Counted from the first letter of the stretch, positions 44,171 through 55,210 are shown. The stretch: 64,000 nt of DNA from Methylobacterium pseudosasicola (GCF_900114535.1 NZ_FOTK01000014.1:82804-146803), one strand, 5' to 3'. The notes: a model not told the origin generated them from the sequence alone. Numbers and translations are program-made.

Positions 44171-44749
44171 ATGCCCGATATCCGCCAAGCCAAGATCCTG
44201 ATCCTCGCCACCGACGGTTTCGAGGAGAGTGAACTGACCGTGCCGCAAGCGAAGCTCGCCGAGGCCGGCGCCACCGTCTCGGTGGCCGCCCCGCAATCCC
44301 GCGAGAGCAAGGGCACGATCCGCGGCTGGGACAAGACCGACTGGGGCAAGGAGGTCGCGGTCGACATCGATCTCGACCGGGTCGACCCCGCGGCCTACGA
44401 CGCCCTCGTCCTGCCGGGCGGCCAGATCAACCCGGACAAGCTCCGGCTCGAGCCGAAGGCCCTGGAAGTGATCAAGAGCTTCCTCACCTCCGGCAAGGTC
44501 GTGGCCGCGATCTGCCACGCGCCCTGGCTCCTCATTGAGGCCGGCGCGGCCAAGGGCCGCGACCTGACCTCGTTCGCCTCGATCCGCACGGATGTGATCA
44601 ATGCCGGCGGCCGCTGGCACGACAAGGAGGTGGTGACCGATCAGGGCATCGTCACCAGCCGGAGCCCCGAGGACCTCGACGCCTTCTGCGCCAAGATCGT
44701 CGAGGAGATCCAGGAAGGCAGCCACGGCAGCCGCCAGTTCGCGGCCTGA
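44171..44749 (+). CDS. PfpI/DJ-1 family protein (YhbO-like)
   Basis: The 192-residue protein has the flavodoxin-like fold of the DJ-1/PfpI family. It contains ILATDGFEESELTVPQ (Glu near residue 18), VLPGGQINPDKLR near 81, and the nucleophile elbow AAICHAPWLLIEAG with Cys near 115 and the adjacent His. This subgroup (PfpI endopeptidase or general stress protein 18/YhbO) is linked to stress and to glyoxal-type damage. Protease activity is uncertain. A strong AAGGAGG site precedes the start. Confidence 0.9.
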   Translation: MPDIRQAKILILATDGFEESELTVPQAKLAEAGATVSVAAPQSRESKGTIRGWDKTDWGKEVAVDIDLDRVDPAAYDALVLPGGQINPDKLRLEPKALEVIKSFLTSGKVVAAICHAPWLLIEAGAAKGRDLTSFASIRTDVINAGGRWHDKEVVTDQGIVTSRSPEDLDAFCAKIVEEIQEGSHGSRQFAA

Positions 44750-44755
44750 GCAGCC

Positions 44756-44787
44756 GCGCGGCTGACGGCGTCGATCGTCAGCCGCGC
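44756..44787. terminator. Strong hairpin between convergent PfpI and phosphoesterase genes
   Basis: GCGCGGCTGACG and CGTCAGCCGCGC form a 12-bp perfect stem around eight bases. The right arm lies over the phosphoesterase stop. It probably ends both transcripts. Confidence 0.6.
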
Positions 44788-46436
44788 GTGCCGTCGCCGG
44801 TGACTTCGAGCACGGCGCAGGACCGGATCGGCCGTCCGTACTCGTCCGTCCCCTCCACCGTCACCCGGTGCGCGCCCGTCGCGAGATCGTCGGGCAGGCG
44901 CGCGGTCCAGATGTGGGTCGAGAGCGTCGCCTGGACCCAGCTCTTCTTGGTCCCGGGATAGCGCGCGTAGAGCTCGGTCACGAACGGGTCGAGGCGCCGG
45001 GTCCGCACCATCGGCTCCGGCGCCCGATCGCCGATCCGGAATGTTAGGCTCGTGCGCGGACCGCCGTCGAAGACGTTGACCACGAGGTTGGTCGAGGCCA
45101 GCGCGTCCTGCGGGATCGGCGGGCGCAGGCCCTGCATCGGATGGCTCGCCCGGACGATCTCCGGGGCGGCGGGGCGCAATTCGCTCTCGAACGCGATCCG
45201 CATCATCGCGTCCGGCTCGCCCTGCGCCGGGACGAAGCGGGTCGTGTAGGCGGTGCCGCGGATCGAGAGCACGTGGAAGCCGTTCGGCGTGCCGTCGCGG
45301 CTGTCGGCCGAGGGGATGCCGGTGCGGGTATCCGGCCCGCTCCACCACGAGCCCGACACGGCGGTCATCACGTGGTGATGGTGCCCCTCCGCCGGATAGT
45401 GATGCTCGGTGGTGTGGGTGTGGCCGGCCAGACTCAGCACCGTGCGGCCCGCCAGCACGTCGAGGAGCGCAGCCCGGTCGATCGTGGCGCTGCGCGGATC
45501 GTCGCCGGTATCGGTGACCAGCGGGATGTGGGTCGCCAGCACAATGAGGTCGTCCGGCGGGATCTCGGCCAGAAGGTTCTTCAGGAAGGCCAGAGTCCGC
45601 TCGCCGATATGGCCCCGGTAGGTGTTGGCCCCCACGGGGACCGGCGGGCCCAGCCACTCGACATTGTCGAGCATCACGAACAGCACCCGCCCGTGCCGGA
45701 ACGCGTAGCTCGGCGCGCCGAACACCCGCTTCCAGGTCTCGCGGCTGTGGCGCGCGTCCGGGGCCTGCATGTTGAGATCGTGGTTGCCCGGGAGGCTGTA
45801 CCAGGGCAGCCCGATCCGCCCGACGATGCGGTTGGAGCGGCCGTAGAGCGAGAGGTCGTCGAACAGCACGTCGCCGGTGGTCAGGCCGAAGGCCGCCGGG
45901 ATCGCCATGGCCCGGGCGACCGCGGTGTCGCGCACGTGGTCGAGCTCGAACCGGCTCTCGGGCTGCGGATCGGTGAACAGGATCACGTCGAAATCCGCGG
46001 GCTCGTGGACCCGGGTCAGGGTGAAGTCGATCGAGGCCGGCAGCGGGCCGGTGGGCGCGAGGCCCTTGTAGCGCAGGCCGAGGCTCGCGGGCGTGCCGCC
46101 CGGCTGGTGGATGTAGGAGTGGCGGGGCACGTTGTCGGAATCGCGCGGCAGGGCGTAGCCTGGCGGCTTGATCACGAAGACCACGCCGTCCCCGGCCAGC
46201 GGCAGGCGGTAGCGCCCCTGCCCGTCCGTGCGCGCGACCTCGCGGCCGTTCGACACCAGCACGCCGGGCAGCGGCGCGCGCTCAGTGCCCGCCGCCTGGA
46301 CAGCGTAGACGATGCCCGTGGCCTCTCCGGATTCCTGTGCCCCGGCGCGGCCGGCCACAAGCCCGAGGGCGGCCGCGCCGGCCACGGTCTCCCGGCGGGT
46401 GAGGCGTCCGGAGGCTGGGATCGAATCGCGCGACAT
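44778..46436 (-). CDS. Tat-exported calcineurin-like phosphoesterase
   Basis: The 552-residue protein begins with a twin-arginine leader (Arg14-Arg15 in LTRRETVAGAAALGLVAG). Residues about 35-120 form an Ig-like or carboxypeptidase-regulatory-like domain (APLPGVLVSNGREVARTDGQGRYRLP). The metallophosphoesterase core follows: FTDPQPE near 154, TTGDVLFDD near 186, PGNHDLN near 215, ATHIPLV near 294, and AGHTHTTEHHY near 336. A C-terminal beta domain follows. It would cleave a phosphodiester or phosphomonoester in the periplasm; the substrate is unknown. It appears monocistronic. Confidence 0.9.
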   Translation of the reverse strand: MSRDSIPASGRLTRRETVAGAAALGLVAGRAGAQESGEATGIVYAVQAAGTERAPLPGVLVSNGREVARTDGQGRYRLPLAGDGVVFVIKPPGYALPRDSDNVPRHSYIHQPGGTPASLGLRYKGLAPTGPLPASIDFTLTRVHEPADFDVILFTDPQPESRFELDHVRDTAVARAMAIPAAFGLTTGDVLFDDLSLYGRSNRIVGRIGLPWYSLPGNHDLNMQAPDARHSRETWKRVFGAPSYAFRHGRVLFVMLDNVEWLGPPVPVGANTYRGHIGERTLAFLKNLLAEIPPDDLIVLATHIPLVTDTGDDPRSATIDRAALLDVLAGRTVLSLAGHTHTTEHHYPAEGHHHHVMTAVSGSWWSGPDTRTGIPSADSRDGTPNGFHVLSIRGTAYTTRFVPAQGEPDAMMRIAFESELRPAAPEIVRASHPMQGLRPPIPQDALASTNLVVNVFDGGPRTSLTFRIGDRAPEPMVRTRRLDPFVTELYARYPGTKKSWVQATLSTHIWTARLPDDLATGAHRVTVEGTDEYGRPIRSCAVLEVTGDGTRG

Positions 46437-46514
46437 CTGGGGGCTCCTGCTCGGCCGCTCAGGCCAAGCAGAGGCGTTTGACCGGCCGATGACAGAGCGG
46501 GTCCCCGAACGCGC

Positions 46515-46546
46515 GAGGCCCGCACCCCGGGCGGGGTACGGGCCTC
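46515..46546 (-). terminator. Hairpin downstream of the L,D-transpeptidase gene
   Basis: GAGGCCCGCACCCC and GGGGTACGGGCCTC pair over 14 positions with one mismatch around a four-base loop. It lies 32 bp past the transpeptidase stop. Confidence 0.6.
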
Positions 46547-46578
46547 GGACGAAACCGCAGGCGTGAGACGCGGCGACC

Positions 46579-47877
46579 TTACTCTTCGTCGCCGGGCTCG
46601 AAGGTCTGGGGCAGCGGCTCGGCGCTGGCGACCGGGGTCGGCCCCCCGATGGTCGACGGCACGTTCACGCCGTCGCGCTTGTAGATGTCGTCGCGGAACT
46701 GCACGAGGCCGTCCGGGGTCGCCCAGGCGGTGATGTAGATCCAGTAGACCGGCACGGGCTGGGCGATGTTGGCGTCGACGCGCTTGCCGCTCTCGATCGC
46801 CTGCTCGACCTGCTCGCGGCCCCAGCCGGGCGTCTCCTTCAGCAGCCAGGTGATGTACTCGCGCACGTTCTGCACGCGCACGCAGCCCGAGGAGATGAAG
46901 CGGAAATCGTCGCCGAACACGCCCTTGGTGTTCGTGTCGTGCATGAACACGCCGTAGGGGTTCGGGATGTTGATGCGGACGATGCCCATCGAGTTGAAGT
47001 CGGCACCCGATTCCTGCCGGTAGGTGTAGCGCGTGCCCTCATCCGAGTTCCAGTTGATCGAGCGCGGCGAGACCTCGCCGGTGCCCGACAGGATGTGGAT
47101 CTTGTTGTCGGTGAGGTAGTTCGGATCCTTCTGCATCTTCGGGATCAGGTCCTTCTTCACGATGGAAGCCGGGACCGTCCAGGTCGGGTTGAAATTGATC
47201 TGCGTCGCCTTGGTGTTCATGATCGGCGACTGGCGGTCGATCTTGCCGACGCCGGCGGCGTGCAGCGTCACGACCTGGCCGTTCTCCACGGTCTCCACCA
47301 GGGCGGCCGGGATGTTCATGAGCACGAAGCGCCGGCCGAGATCGCCCGAATAGGAGCGCAGGCGGACGACGTTGGTCTCGAGCTGGTGCAGCCGCACGTC
47401 GGCGGGTACGTTCATCGCCTGCTGGGTGGCGAGGCTCATGGCACCGGTCTGGCTGAGGCCGTGGCGGGCTTGGAACCGCTTCACGCCGGCCGCGACGTAG
47501 GAATCGTACACGCCCGAGCCGCCGGCGGCCGGGTCGAGATCGCCGGTGACGATCAGGCGCTGGCGCACCGCGGCCACCGCCGGGCCCTTCGCGCCGACGC
47601 GCAGGCGCTCGGCGCCGGAGACCGGGCGCCAGCCGCCGCGGTTGACGATATCCCGATAGCGCTCGACCATCTGCTCGGTGGCTGCCACGGTCTGGGGCGA
47701 CAGGATCGGGATGGTCTCGCGCTGCACCTGCATGCCGGCGGGCGAGGCGTAGTCCTGCGCCCACTCGGCCTGGGCGTAATTGCCCTGGTCCCGGGCCTCG
47801 GCGGCGCCGATGGCGAGGGTGCCGAGGGCGGCGACGCCCAGCATGGCGGTGAACCGGTTTGTTGCCTTGGTGCGCAT
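46579..47877 (-). CDS. L,D-transpeptidase family protein with peptidoglycan-binding domain
   Basis: This 432-residue periplasmic protein makes or edits 3-3 crosslinks in peptidoglycan, or anchors proteins to it. After a signal peptide (AALGTLAIGAAEA) comes a PG_binding_1-like domain (LRVGAKGPAVAAVRQRLIVTG, about residues 90-155). The YkuD catalytic domain follows, with FMHDTNTKGVFG and the SSGCVRVQNV motif holding the nucleophilic Cys near 332. The length and the YcbB-like arrangement (domain before YkuD) match the LdtD family. The C-terminal tail is Pro-rich. Confidence 0.9.
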   Translation of the reverse strand: MRTKATNRFTAMLGVAALGTLAIGAAEARDQGNYAQAEWAQDYASPAGMQVQRETIPILSPQTVAATEQMVERYRDIVNRGGWRPVSGAERLRVGAKGPAVAAVRQRLIVTGDLDPAAGGSGVYDSYVAAGVKRFQARHGLSQTGAMSLATQQAMNVPADVRLHQLETNVVRLRSYSGDLGRRFVLMNIPAALVETVENGQVVTLHAAGVGKIDRQSPIMNTKATQINFNPTWTVPASIVKKDLIPKMQKDPNYLTDNKIHILSGTGEVSPRSINWNSDEGTRYTYRQESGADFNSMGIVRINIPNPYGVFMHDTNTKGVFGDDFRFISSGCVRVQNVREYITWLLKETPGWGREQVEQAIESGKRVDANIAQPVPVYWIYITAWATPDGLVQFRDDIYKRDGVNVPSTIGGPTPVASAEPLPQTFEPGDEE

Positions 47878-48151
47878 CAGTCGCTGGCTCTTGTCCGGAG
47901 TTCGTCAGATCATGGCGAGAGCGGGTGTACTCGGTCGCCACGGTGTCGGGATGGCCTTAAGACTCCCTATCGAAGGGGCCGGATTGTGGCATCGGCGTGC
48001 GCCAACGCACGTCGCGACTGCCTGCGGCGCGGCGACAACAGTCACCGGCCGACCTGTGTGGCAGAGATGCCACCGCCGGGGCGATCCGTGCCCCGCGCCC
48101 CCGAACGTGCCGGTCGCCGAGTCTCGAAACAATCAGGATGGAAGCCTGCCC

Positions 48152-48649
48152 ATGACGATCATGCCCATGAAGATGGTGTGCGCGGCCCTCCTCGGCCTCG
48201 GCCTGTTCGCGGGCGCGGCCCAGGCGGATCCGATCAAGGCCAGCGACCTGACCATCGAGACCCCGTGGCTGCGGGCGACGCCGAACGGCGCCAAGGTCGC
48301 GGGCGGCTACGTGCGGATCGTCAACACCGGCGCGGCCCCGGACACGCTCACGGGCGCCACGGTGCCGTTCGCCACATCCGGCGAGATCCACTCCATGTCC
48401 ATGGAGGGCGGCGTGATGAAGATGGCCCCGGTCCCGGGCGGCCTGACGATCAAGCCCGGCGAGACCGTGGAGCTGAAGCCCGGCGGCTATCACCTGATGT
48501 TCGAGGGGTTGTCCGGCGCTCCGAAGGCCGGCGACACCGTCTCCGGGACGCTGACCTTCCAGCGCGCCGGCACCGTACCGGTCACGTTTTCGGTGGCGCC
48601 GGTCGGCGCGAGCGCGCCCGGCGGCGGCGGCCACCAGCACCAGCATTAA
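48152..48649 (+). CDS. PCuAC copper chaperone
   Basis: The 165-residue product has a signal peptide (CAALLGLGLFAGAAQA) and the DUF461/PCuAC fold. The copper-binding pattern H-x-M with later M and H residues is present as IHSMSMEGGVMKM and GGYHLMFEG. It delivers Cu(I) in the periplasm, usually to cytochrome oxidase assembly. A His-rich end (GGGGHQHQH) adds possible metal binding. The start ATG at 48152 precedes the signal; an ATG four codons later is possible. It stands alone, without the usual Sco partner. Confidence 0.9.
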   Translation: MTIMPMKMVCAALLGLGLFAGAAQADPIKASDLTIETPWLRATPNGAKVAGGYVRIVNTGAAPDTLTGATVPFATSGEIHSMSMEGGVMKMAPVPGGLTIKPGETVELKPGGYHLMFEGLSGAPKAGDTVSGTLTFQRAGTVPVTFSVAPVGASAPGGGGHQHQH

Positions 48650-48857
48650 GAGCTTACCCAGACCCTAGATCCGTCGGATCCACACGTTGCGCGTGTCCTG
48701 AAAGGGACCACGCAACTGGACCCGTCATGGTCGAACGCCCTGTTCAGGGCGCCCTGGACTTGCACGGGGCCGATTCCGACACCGGCCGCCGGCCACGCGT
48801 ATTCGCCGGTGTCCAGTTCTCCTTTCGAATGCTTGCACACGACGGCGCGCGCCATAT

Positions 48858-48888
48858 CTTAACCATCGGCCGGCTCATTAAGGTTAAG
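48858..48888. promoter_or_regulatory. CtrA half-site-like inverted repeat upstream of rcdA
   Basis: CTTAACC (48858-48864) and GGTTAAG (48882-48888) are exact inverted copies, and the left one extends to TTAACCAT, the half-site recognised by CtrA in Caulobacter. It lies about 120 to 150 bp before rcdA. A third TAACC follows at about 48896. The full TTAA-N7-TTAA site is not present. I see nothing else in the 48650-49008 gap. Confidence 0.45.
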
Positions 48889-49008
48889 AAAGATCTAACC
48901 CTGATGCTGCCGCGGTTCGGCGCTAGGATTGCTGCGTCGCCCGAGAGCCATGGCCGGAATGTCCCGGTCCGGGACGGCTAGGCCCGTCGGCGGCACAGGA
49001 GAGGCAGC

Positions 49009-49539
49009 ATGAACGGCTTCGATGTCACGTTCCGGGACGATCGGGACTGGGTCGATTTCGGCAAGACCTACGTCAATTCCGTGGCGTTCAAGACGCTCTT
49101 CCGCGACGGCATGCTGCTCGTCGAGGAGACGGCGGCCTATCTCGACGGCGAGGGCCGGGACGAGTCGCGCCTCGTGTCGCGCGACGCGACGCTGAGCTAC
49201 GCCGCCGAGAGCATGCGCCTCACCACGCTGCTGATGCAGATCGCGTCCTGGCTGCTGGTGCAGCGCGCGGTGGCCGAGGGCGAGATGACCCCCGCGGAGG
49301 CGCTGCAAGAGAAGCACCGCGTCAAGCTCGGCAACACCGAGCCGTCGAAGCAGGCGGATTTCTCGCTGCTGCCGCTGCGCCTCCAACAGCTGATCCAGCG
49401 GGCACGGCGCCTGCACGCTCGCATCCTGCACCTGGATTCCCTGATCGCCGACGACCGTCCCACGCCGATGCCGGTGGAAAGCCCGGTAGCGGCGCAGCAC
49501 GGCCTGCTGCGCATGGCGTTCCGGTTCCGCGAGGGGTGA
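49009..49539 (+). CDS. rcdA: DUF1465/RcdA family regulator of CtrA degradation
   Basis: RcdA is an adaptor that in Caulobacter brings the cell-cycle regulator CtrA to the ClpXP protease with CpdR and PopA. The 176-residue protein matches DUF1465: FGKTYVNSVAFKTLFRDGMLLVEETAAYLDG near residue 17 and the long helices SYAAESMRLTTLLMQIASWLLVQRAVAEGEMT near 64. All-helical structure and length agree with the family. The ATG at 49009 is preceded by a GGAGAGG site. Whether it serves CtrA turnover here is by analogy. Confidence 0.88.
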   Translation: MNGFDVTFRDDRDWVDFGKTYVNSVAFKTLFRDGMLLVEETAAYLDGEGRDESRLVSRDATLSYAAESMRLTTLLMQIASWLLVQRAVAEGEMTPAEALQEKHRVKLGNTEPSKQADFSLLPLRLQQLIQRARRLHARILHLDSLIADDRPTPMPVESPVAAQHGLLRMAFRFREG

Positions 49540-49545
49540 GAACGG

Positions 49546-49579
49546 CCGCGCGGTTGAAACGACGGCGCCAACCGCGCGG
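49546..49579. terminator. Bidirectional hairpin between rcdA and metQ
   Basis: CCGCGCGGTTG and CAACCGCGCGG make an 11-bp perfect stem with a 12-base loop, centred between two convergent stops six and eight bases away. It likely ends both transcripts. Confidence 0.65.
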
Positions 49580-49587
49580 GATGCTCG

Positions 49588-50367
49588 TCAGAAGGCCGGC
49601 AATTCCCCCGGCCGGTTCTCCGTGATGTATTTCCGGATCGTGTCGTTCTGGTAGGCGCGGACGAGCTTGGGCACCCAGGGGGCGTTCTTGTCCTTCTCCC
49701 GCACCGCGATGAAGTTGTTGTACGGGTTGTTGACCGACGACTCGATCGCGATGGAATCCTTGCCCGGCTTCAGGCCGGCTTCAACGGCATAATTCGTGTT
49801 GATCACCGCGGCGTCGACATCGTCGAGGCTGCGCGGCAGCTGGGCCGCGTCGATCTCGCGGAACTGAAACTTCTTCGGATTGTCGATCACGTCGAGCACG
49901 GTGGGCAGGATGCCGACGCCGTCCTTCAGCTTGATCTGCTTCTGCGCCTGCAGCAGCAGCAGGGCGCGGCCGCCGTTGGACGGATCGTTCGGGATGCCGA
50001 TCGACGCGCCGGTCTTCAGCTCGCCGAGGCTCTTCACTTTCCTGGAATAGAGGCCGATCGGCGAGACGATCGTGTCGCCGACGGGCACGATCTTGTAGCC
50101 CTTGGACTTGTTCTGGTTCTCCAGGAAGGGCTTGTGCTGGAAGGCATTGGCCTGAAGGTCGCCGGCATCGAGGGCGGCGTTCGGTAGGAGGTAATCGGAG
50201 AACACGACCAGATCGAGGTCGAGCCCGTCCTTGGCGGCGATCTCTTTCACCTTCGCCCAGACATCCTCGGAATCGCTGAAGATGCCGACCTTGATTTTCT
50301 CGCCGGCGAAGGCCGGGGCGGCGAAGGTCAACAGGATGGCGAGGACGGAAAACAGCCAGCGTTTCAT
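49588..50367 (-). CDS. metQ: MetQ/NlpA family periplasmic substrate-binding protein
   Basis: The 259-residue protein has a signal peptide (LFSVLAILLTFAAPAFAG) without the lipobox cysteine of classical MetQ lipoproteins, so it should be soluble in the periplasm. The mature part shows the NlpA/MetQ core: IKVGIFSDSEDVWAKVKEIA, NAFQHKPFLENQNK near residue 78, IGIPNDPSNGGRALLLLQ near 123, and VNNPYNNFIAVREKDKNAPW near 214. It would bind D- or L-methionine or a related ligand. No metN or metI gene adjoins, so it is an orphan whose ABC partner must lie elsewhere. Confidence 0.9.
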   Translation of the reverse strand: MKRWLFSVLAILLTFAAPAFAGEKIKVGIFSDSEDVWAKVKEIAAKDGLDLDLVVFSDYLLPNAALDAGDLQANAFQHKPFLENQNKSKGYKIVPVGDTIVSPIGLYSRKVKSLGELKTGASIGIPNDPSNGGRALLLLQAQKQIKLKDGVGILPTVLDVIDNPKKFQFREIDAAQLPRSLDDVDAAVINTNYAVEAGLKPGKDSIAIESSVNNPYNNFIAVREKDKNAPWVPKLVRAYQNDTIRKYITENRPGELPAF

Positions 50368-50755
50368 GTACAACGACCCCGAAAACGTCGCTCGCAGCCT
50401 TCGAGCGCGTGAGATGATGTTGGATTTTTCTATTGCTTAGGAACGTGCCGAGCGATGACCCCGCCGGAAACAACAGCAGCTCGCAGGTCTCTCCGAGATC
50501 GCGATCGCCGAAGATCGTTTGCCGGCCAGATCATCGACAGCATCGGACCTTACGACGGCTTGGCTTGGCCGGAAAAGAGGCTGCGGAGATCAGGACTACC
50601 GGCCGACGCGTTCAGTAGCCGCCCTGAGAGGAGAAGATTTTCCCTCGCAGGAGCAGGTGAAGATCAAACTCACGAGCCGACCCGAAAAATCGCGACAGAA
50701 TTCCGCTGAAAAATCCGCATCGCGCCCTGCCGAGCCCCAGTGCGCGCAAAGAAAA

Positions 50756-50783
50756 ACGGGCGGCCCCGCGAGGAGCCGCCCGT
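50756..50783 (-). terminator. Intrinsic terminator of rpmE
   Basis: ACGGGCGGC and GCCGCCCGT form a 9-bp perfect stem, followed on the minus strand by TTTTTC. It lies 32 bp past the rpmE stop and is a good intrinsic terminator. The rest of the 50368-50814 gap (metQ upstream region) shows no clear gene or riboswitch. Confidence 0.9.
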
Positions 50784-50814
50784 CCTGATTCGTGCCGGCA
50801 CGAGCCGCCGGGGC

Positions 50815-51063
50815 TCAGCGCTTGCCGAGGTTGCCGAACCGCGAGTTGAAGCGCGAGACGCGGCCACCGCGATCGAGCATCTTCTGCTCGCCGCCGGTCC
50901 AGGCCGGGTGGGTGAGCGGATCGATGTCGAGGTTGAGGGTGTCGCCCTCCTTGCCGTAGGTCGAACGGGTCCGGTACTCGGTGCCGTCCGTCATCACGAC
51001 CTTGATGAAGTGGTAGTCGGGGTGCTCGGTCCCCTTGGCCTTTGCGGCCGCGTCCTTCGCCAT
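50815..51063 (-). CDS. rpmE: 50S ribosomal protein L31
   Basis: The 82-residue protein carries the L31 core [17 protein letters not shown], then [18 protein letters not shown] and the end [11 protein letters not shown]. It lacks the CxxC zinc motif of the other L31 type, as usual in Alphaproteobacteria. A Lys/Ala-rich N-terminus ([10 protein letters not shown]) precedes the core. The start is ATG 51063. It lies next to, and diverges from, the ABC exporter gene. Confidence 0.95.
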   Translation of the reverse strand: MAKDAAAKAKGTEHPDYHFIKVVMTDGTEYRTRSTYGKEGDTLNLDIDPLTHPAWTGGEQKMLDRGGRVSRFNSRFGNLGKR

Positions 51064-51305
51064 GACCTGTCGTTCCTGTTCTGGCACGCCGGCGGGGAGC
51101 GCAGGAGGCGCCGCCCGGCCCGGAATGCGGAAGGTGTCACCGGTTGCACCGAACCGTGAGTTCGTGGCAACGGCACGTCCAAGCCGACCGTGGTGGCGGC
51201 CCGCGGCCATTGAACACGCGCAATCGGATGAGGGGCGGCGTATACCGCAGCCTCCCGCCGGGAACAAGCGCCGTGGACCGGGTGGGAAGAGACGCGTGAG
51301 GCGTG

Positions 51306-53150
<1,845 letters not shown>

Positions 53151-53245
53151 TTTTGGGACTTGGCTGCGCAGGGTTCGGGGACGGAAGGCGTCTATCCGTC
53201 TGCTGGAGTCGGGACAGGAGCGAGCGCGCGGTGTAAAAACCGGCG

Positions 53246-54277
53246 ATGACCCGTCTCGACCTCGCCCGCTTCCCGCGCCTGCCGTTCCTCGCGCAGCCGA
53301 CCCCGATCGAACCCCTGGACGGGCTGATGCGCCATCTCGGCGCGGCCCTGAACGGGGTGCGGATCTTCGTGAAGCGCGACGACGTCGCCGGGATCGGGCT
53401 CGGCGGCAACAAGCTGCGCAAGCTCGAATACCTGCTCGGCGCCGCCAAGGCCGAGGGCGCCGACACGGCAATCACCGTCGGCGCCATCCAGTCGAACCAC
53501 GCCCGGCTCACCGCCGCGGCCTCGGCGCAGGCGGGGCTCGCCTGCGAGCTGTTCCTCACCCGCAGCGTGCCGCGCCAGGACCCGGACTACACGGGGAACG
53601 GCAACCGCCTGCTCGACGACGTGTTCGGCGCCACCGTCCACGAGCTGCCAGGCGAGGCCGACTCGCTCGCGGCCGCGGAGGCCCGGGCAGCCGAGCTGAA
53701 GGCGGAGGGCCGCCACGCCTACGTCTTCCCGTCCGGCGGATCGAGCCCGACCGGCTGCCTCGGCTACGCCAACGCCGCTTCCGAGATCCTCGCCCAGGCG
53801 GAGGCGATGGGCCTCACCTTCGCGCAGATCATCACCGCTAACGGCAGCGCCGGAACCCATGCGGGCCTCGTCGCCGGCCTCGCCGCGATGGGCCTCGACC
53901 CGGTCCTGGCGAAATCCTTCGCGGTGCTCGCCGAGGAGAACCGCGCCCGGGCCGAGGTGCTGGAGAAGGCCAACGCCACCCTGGCCCTGATCGGCGCCGA
54001 GCGGCGGGTCTCGCCCGACGACATCAACCTCGACGGGCGCCATCGCGGCCCGGGCTACGGCATCCCCACGGAGGGCATGCTGGAGGCGGTCCGGCTCGTG
54101 GCGCGGACCGAAGGCAAGCTGCTCGACCCGGTCTACAGCGGCAAGGCCTTCGCGGGCCTGCTGCACGACGTGCGCGCCGGGCTCTACCCGTCGGGCTCGT
54201 CGGTGCTGTTCCTAATGACCGGCGGCACGCCGGGGGTGTTTGCCTACAAGGACACGCTGGCTGGCCGGGGAGCCTGA
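53246..54277 (+). CDS. dcyD: D-cysteine desulfhydrase (PLP enzyme)
   Basis: The 343-residue protein belongs to the fold-type II PLP enzymes near ACC deaminase. It carries the PLP lysine in GLGGNKLRKLEY (Lys56) and the AIQSNHARLTAAASAQ segment. The TGNGNRLLDDVFGA and GSSPTGCLGYANA loops and the ASAGTH-like NGSAGTHAGL motif are closer to DcyD than to ACC deaminase. It would split D-cysteine to pyruvate, H2S and ammonia. The assignment between D-cysteine desulfhydrase and ACC deaminase needs substrate-site comparison. It converges on a hypothetical membrane gene. Confidence 0.85.
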   Translation: MTRLDLARFPRLPFLAQPTPIEPLDGLMRHLGAALNGVRIFVKRDDVAGIGLGGNKLRKLEYLLGAAKAEGADTAITVGAIQSNHARLTAAASAQAGLACELFLTRSVPRQDPDYTGNGNRLLDDVFGATVHELPGEADSLAAAEARAAELKAEGRHAYVFPSGGSSPTGCLGYANAASEILAQAEAMGLTFAQIITANGSAGTHAGLVAGLAAMGLDPVLAKSFAVLAEENRARAEVLEKANATLALIGAERRVSPDDINLDGRHRGPGYGIPTEGMLEAVRLVARTEGKLLDPVYSGKAFAGLLHDVRAGLYPSGSSVLFLMTGGTPGVFAYKDTLAGRGA

Positions 54278-54293
54278 ACCGGCTCCCACCGCC

Positions 54294-54983
54294 TCAGGCG
54301 GCGCGGACGGTGCGGCTCAGTCGGCGGCTTGCCCCTTGCCGATCCGACACGGCCGCGATCGGGGCCGACGCCGCGCCGACGTCCTGAGTCGGTTCCGCGA
54401 TGCTGCCGCTGGCAGCCAGATCCTGATCGGGTGCCGGCGCGATCCGGCCTGCCTGAGAGGCGATCGCCGCCTGTTCGGCCAGCGCCTTCACCCGGGCAGC
54501 AGCGCCCAGGAAGCCGTCACCGGCCGCAGCGCCTGCAGCCGCGGCCAGGGTGGCTCTGAGCGCCATCGCGCTCGTCTGCGCGGCCATGGCTGCGATCGAG
54601 CCGGGCGCGTCCGTCGCCGGGAGCTCACCCACGCCCCTGCGGCTCAACCCATCCCGGAAGACCTGCACCGCCGCCGCGATCGCATCGGCCTCGTCGCGCT
54701 GCGCGATGAGGTTCACCGCAGCCTCGGGATCATCCAGGCTGAAGCTTTGCGCGGGGACGGTCCTGACGCCCTGGCGCGCGGTGAACCGGGACCGCGCGAG
54801 AACCCATCCACCGCCGCTCACCGCGACAACCAGAGCGACGAGTCCGCTGAGGGCAAAGGGCTCGAGCATCGCTGGTGCCCCCGTTGACGGAACGCCCCAG
54901 CTCGGCCCCGCAGCCAGCAGCCCGCCGAGCACCGCGAAGACGGCGACGAGACCCGCGCACCTGGAAAGGGCAAGCTTGGACAT
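54294..54983 (-). CDS. Hypothetical membrane protein
   Basis: The 229-residue product (start ATG 54983, MSKLALSRCAG) has two hydrophobic helices near residues 8-30 and 45-65. They are followed by a long Ala-rich, mostly helical cytoplasmic or periplasmic part (EAVNLIAQRDEADAIAAAVQVFRDGLSRRG). The Ala/Gln-rich tail looks partly disordered. No family is recognised. It lies upstream of, and on the same strand as, the MotA/MotB-like pair's side of the locus, but the 227-bp gap between them separates the units. Confidence 0.55.
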   Translation of the reverse strand: MSKLALSRCAGLVAVFAVLGGLLAAGPSWGVPSTGAPAMLEPFALSGLVALVVAVSGGGWVLARSRFTARQGVRTVPAQSFSLDDPEAAVNLIAQRDEADAIAAAVQVFRDGLSRRGVGELPATDAPGSIAAMAAQTSAMALRATLAAAAGAAAGDGFLGAAARVKALAEQAAIASQAGRIAPAPDQDLAASGSIAEPTQDVGAASAPIAAVSDRQGASRRLSRTVRAA

Positions 54984-55210
54984 CCGTGACCCCATCCCCA
55001 CTTGCGAGGCACGATGGGTCGAAATGGCTAATTCCCAGTTAAACAGCGTCGATCCGGGTCAAATGTGATCGACTTTTGTATTCATCTCGAAATCACATCA
55101 ATAATTGCCTTACCCGCGCGGATTAAATATCCGAACGATGACGACGCATAGAGATCCACACTCAAAAACGTCACCGGCGATTCGACACTCGGAACGCAGG
55201 GCCCCGCCCT

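Noticed and set aside
46939..48981. A 680-codon plus-strand open frame across the L,D-transpeptidase and the PCuAC gene
   Set aside because: It is antisense to the transpeptidase and in a different frame from PCuAC, with low-complexity composition. Treated as a shadow.
50368..50814. SAM riboswitch before metQ
   Set aside because: I could not find a convincing SAM-II or SAM-V-type pseudoknot in the leader, so I made no claim.
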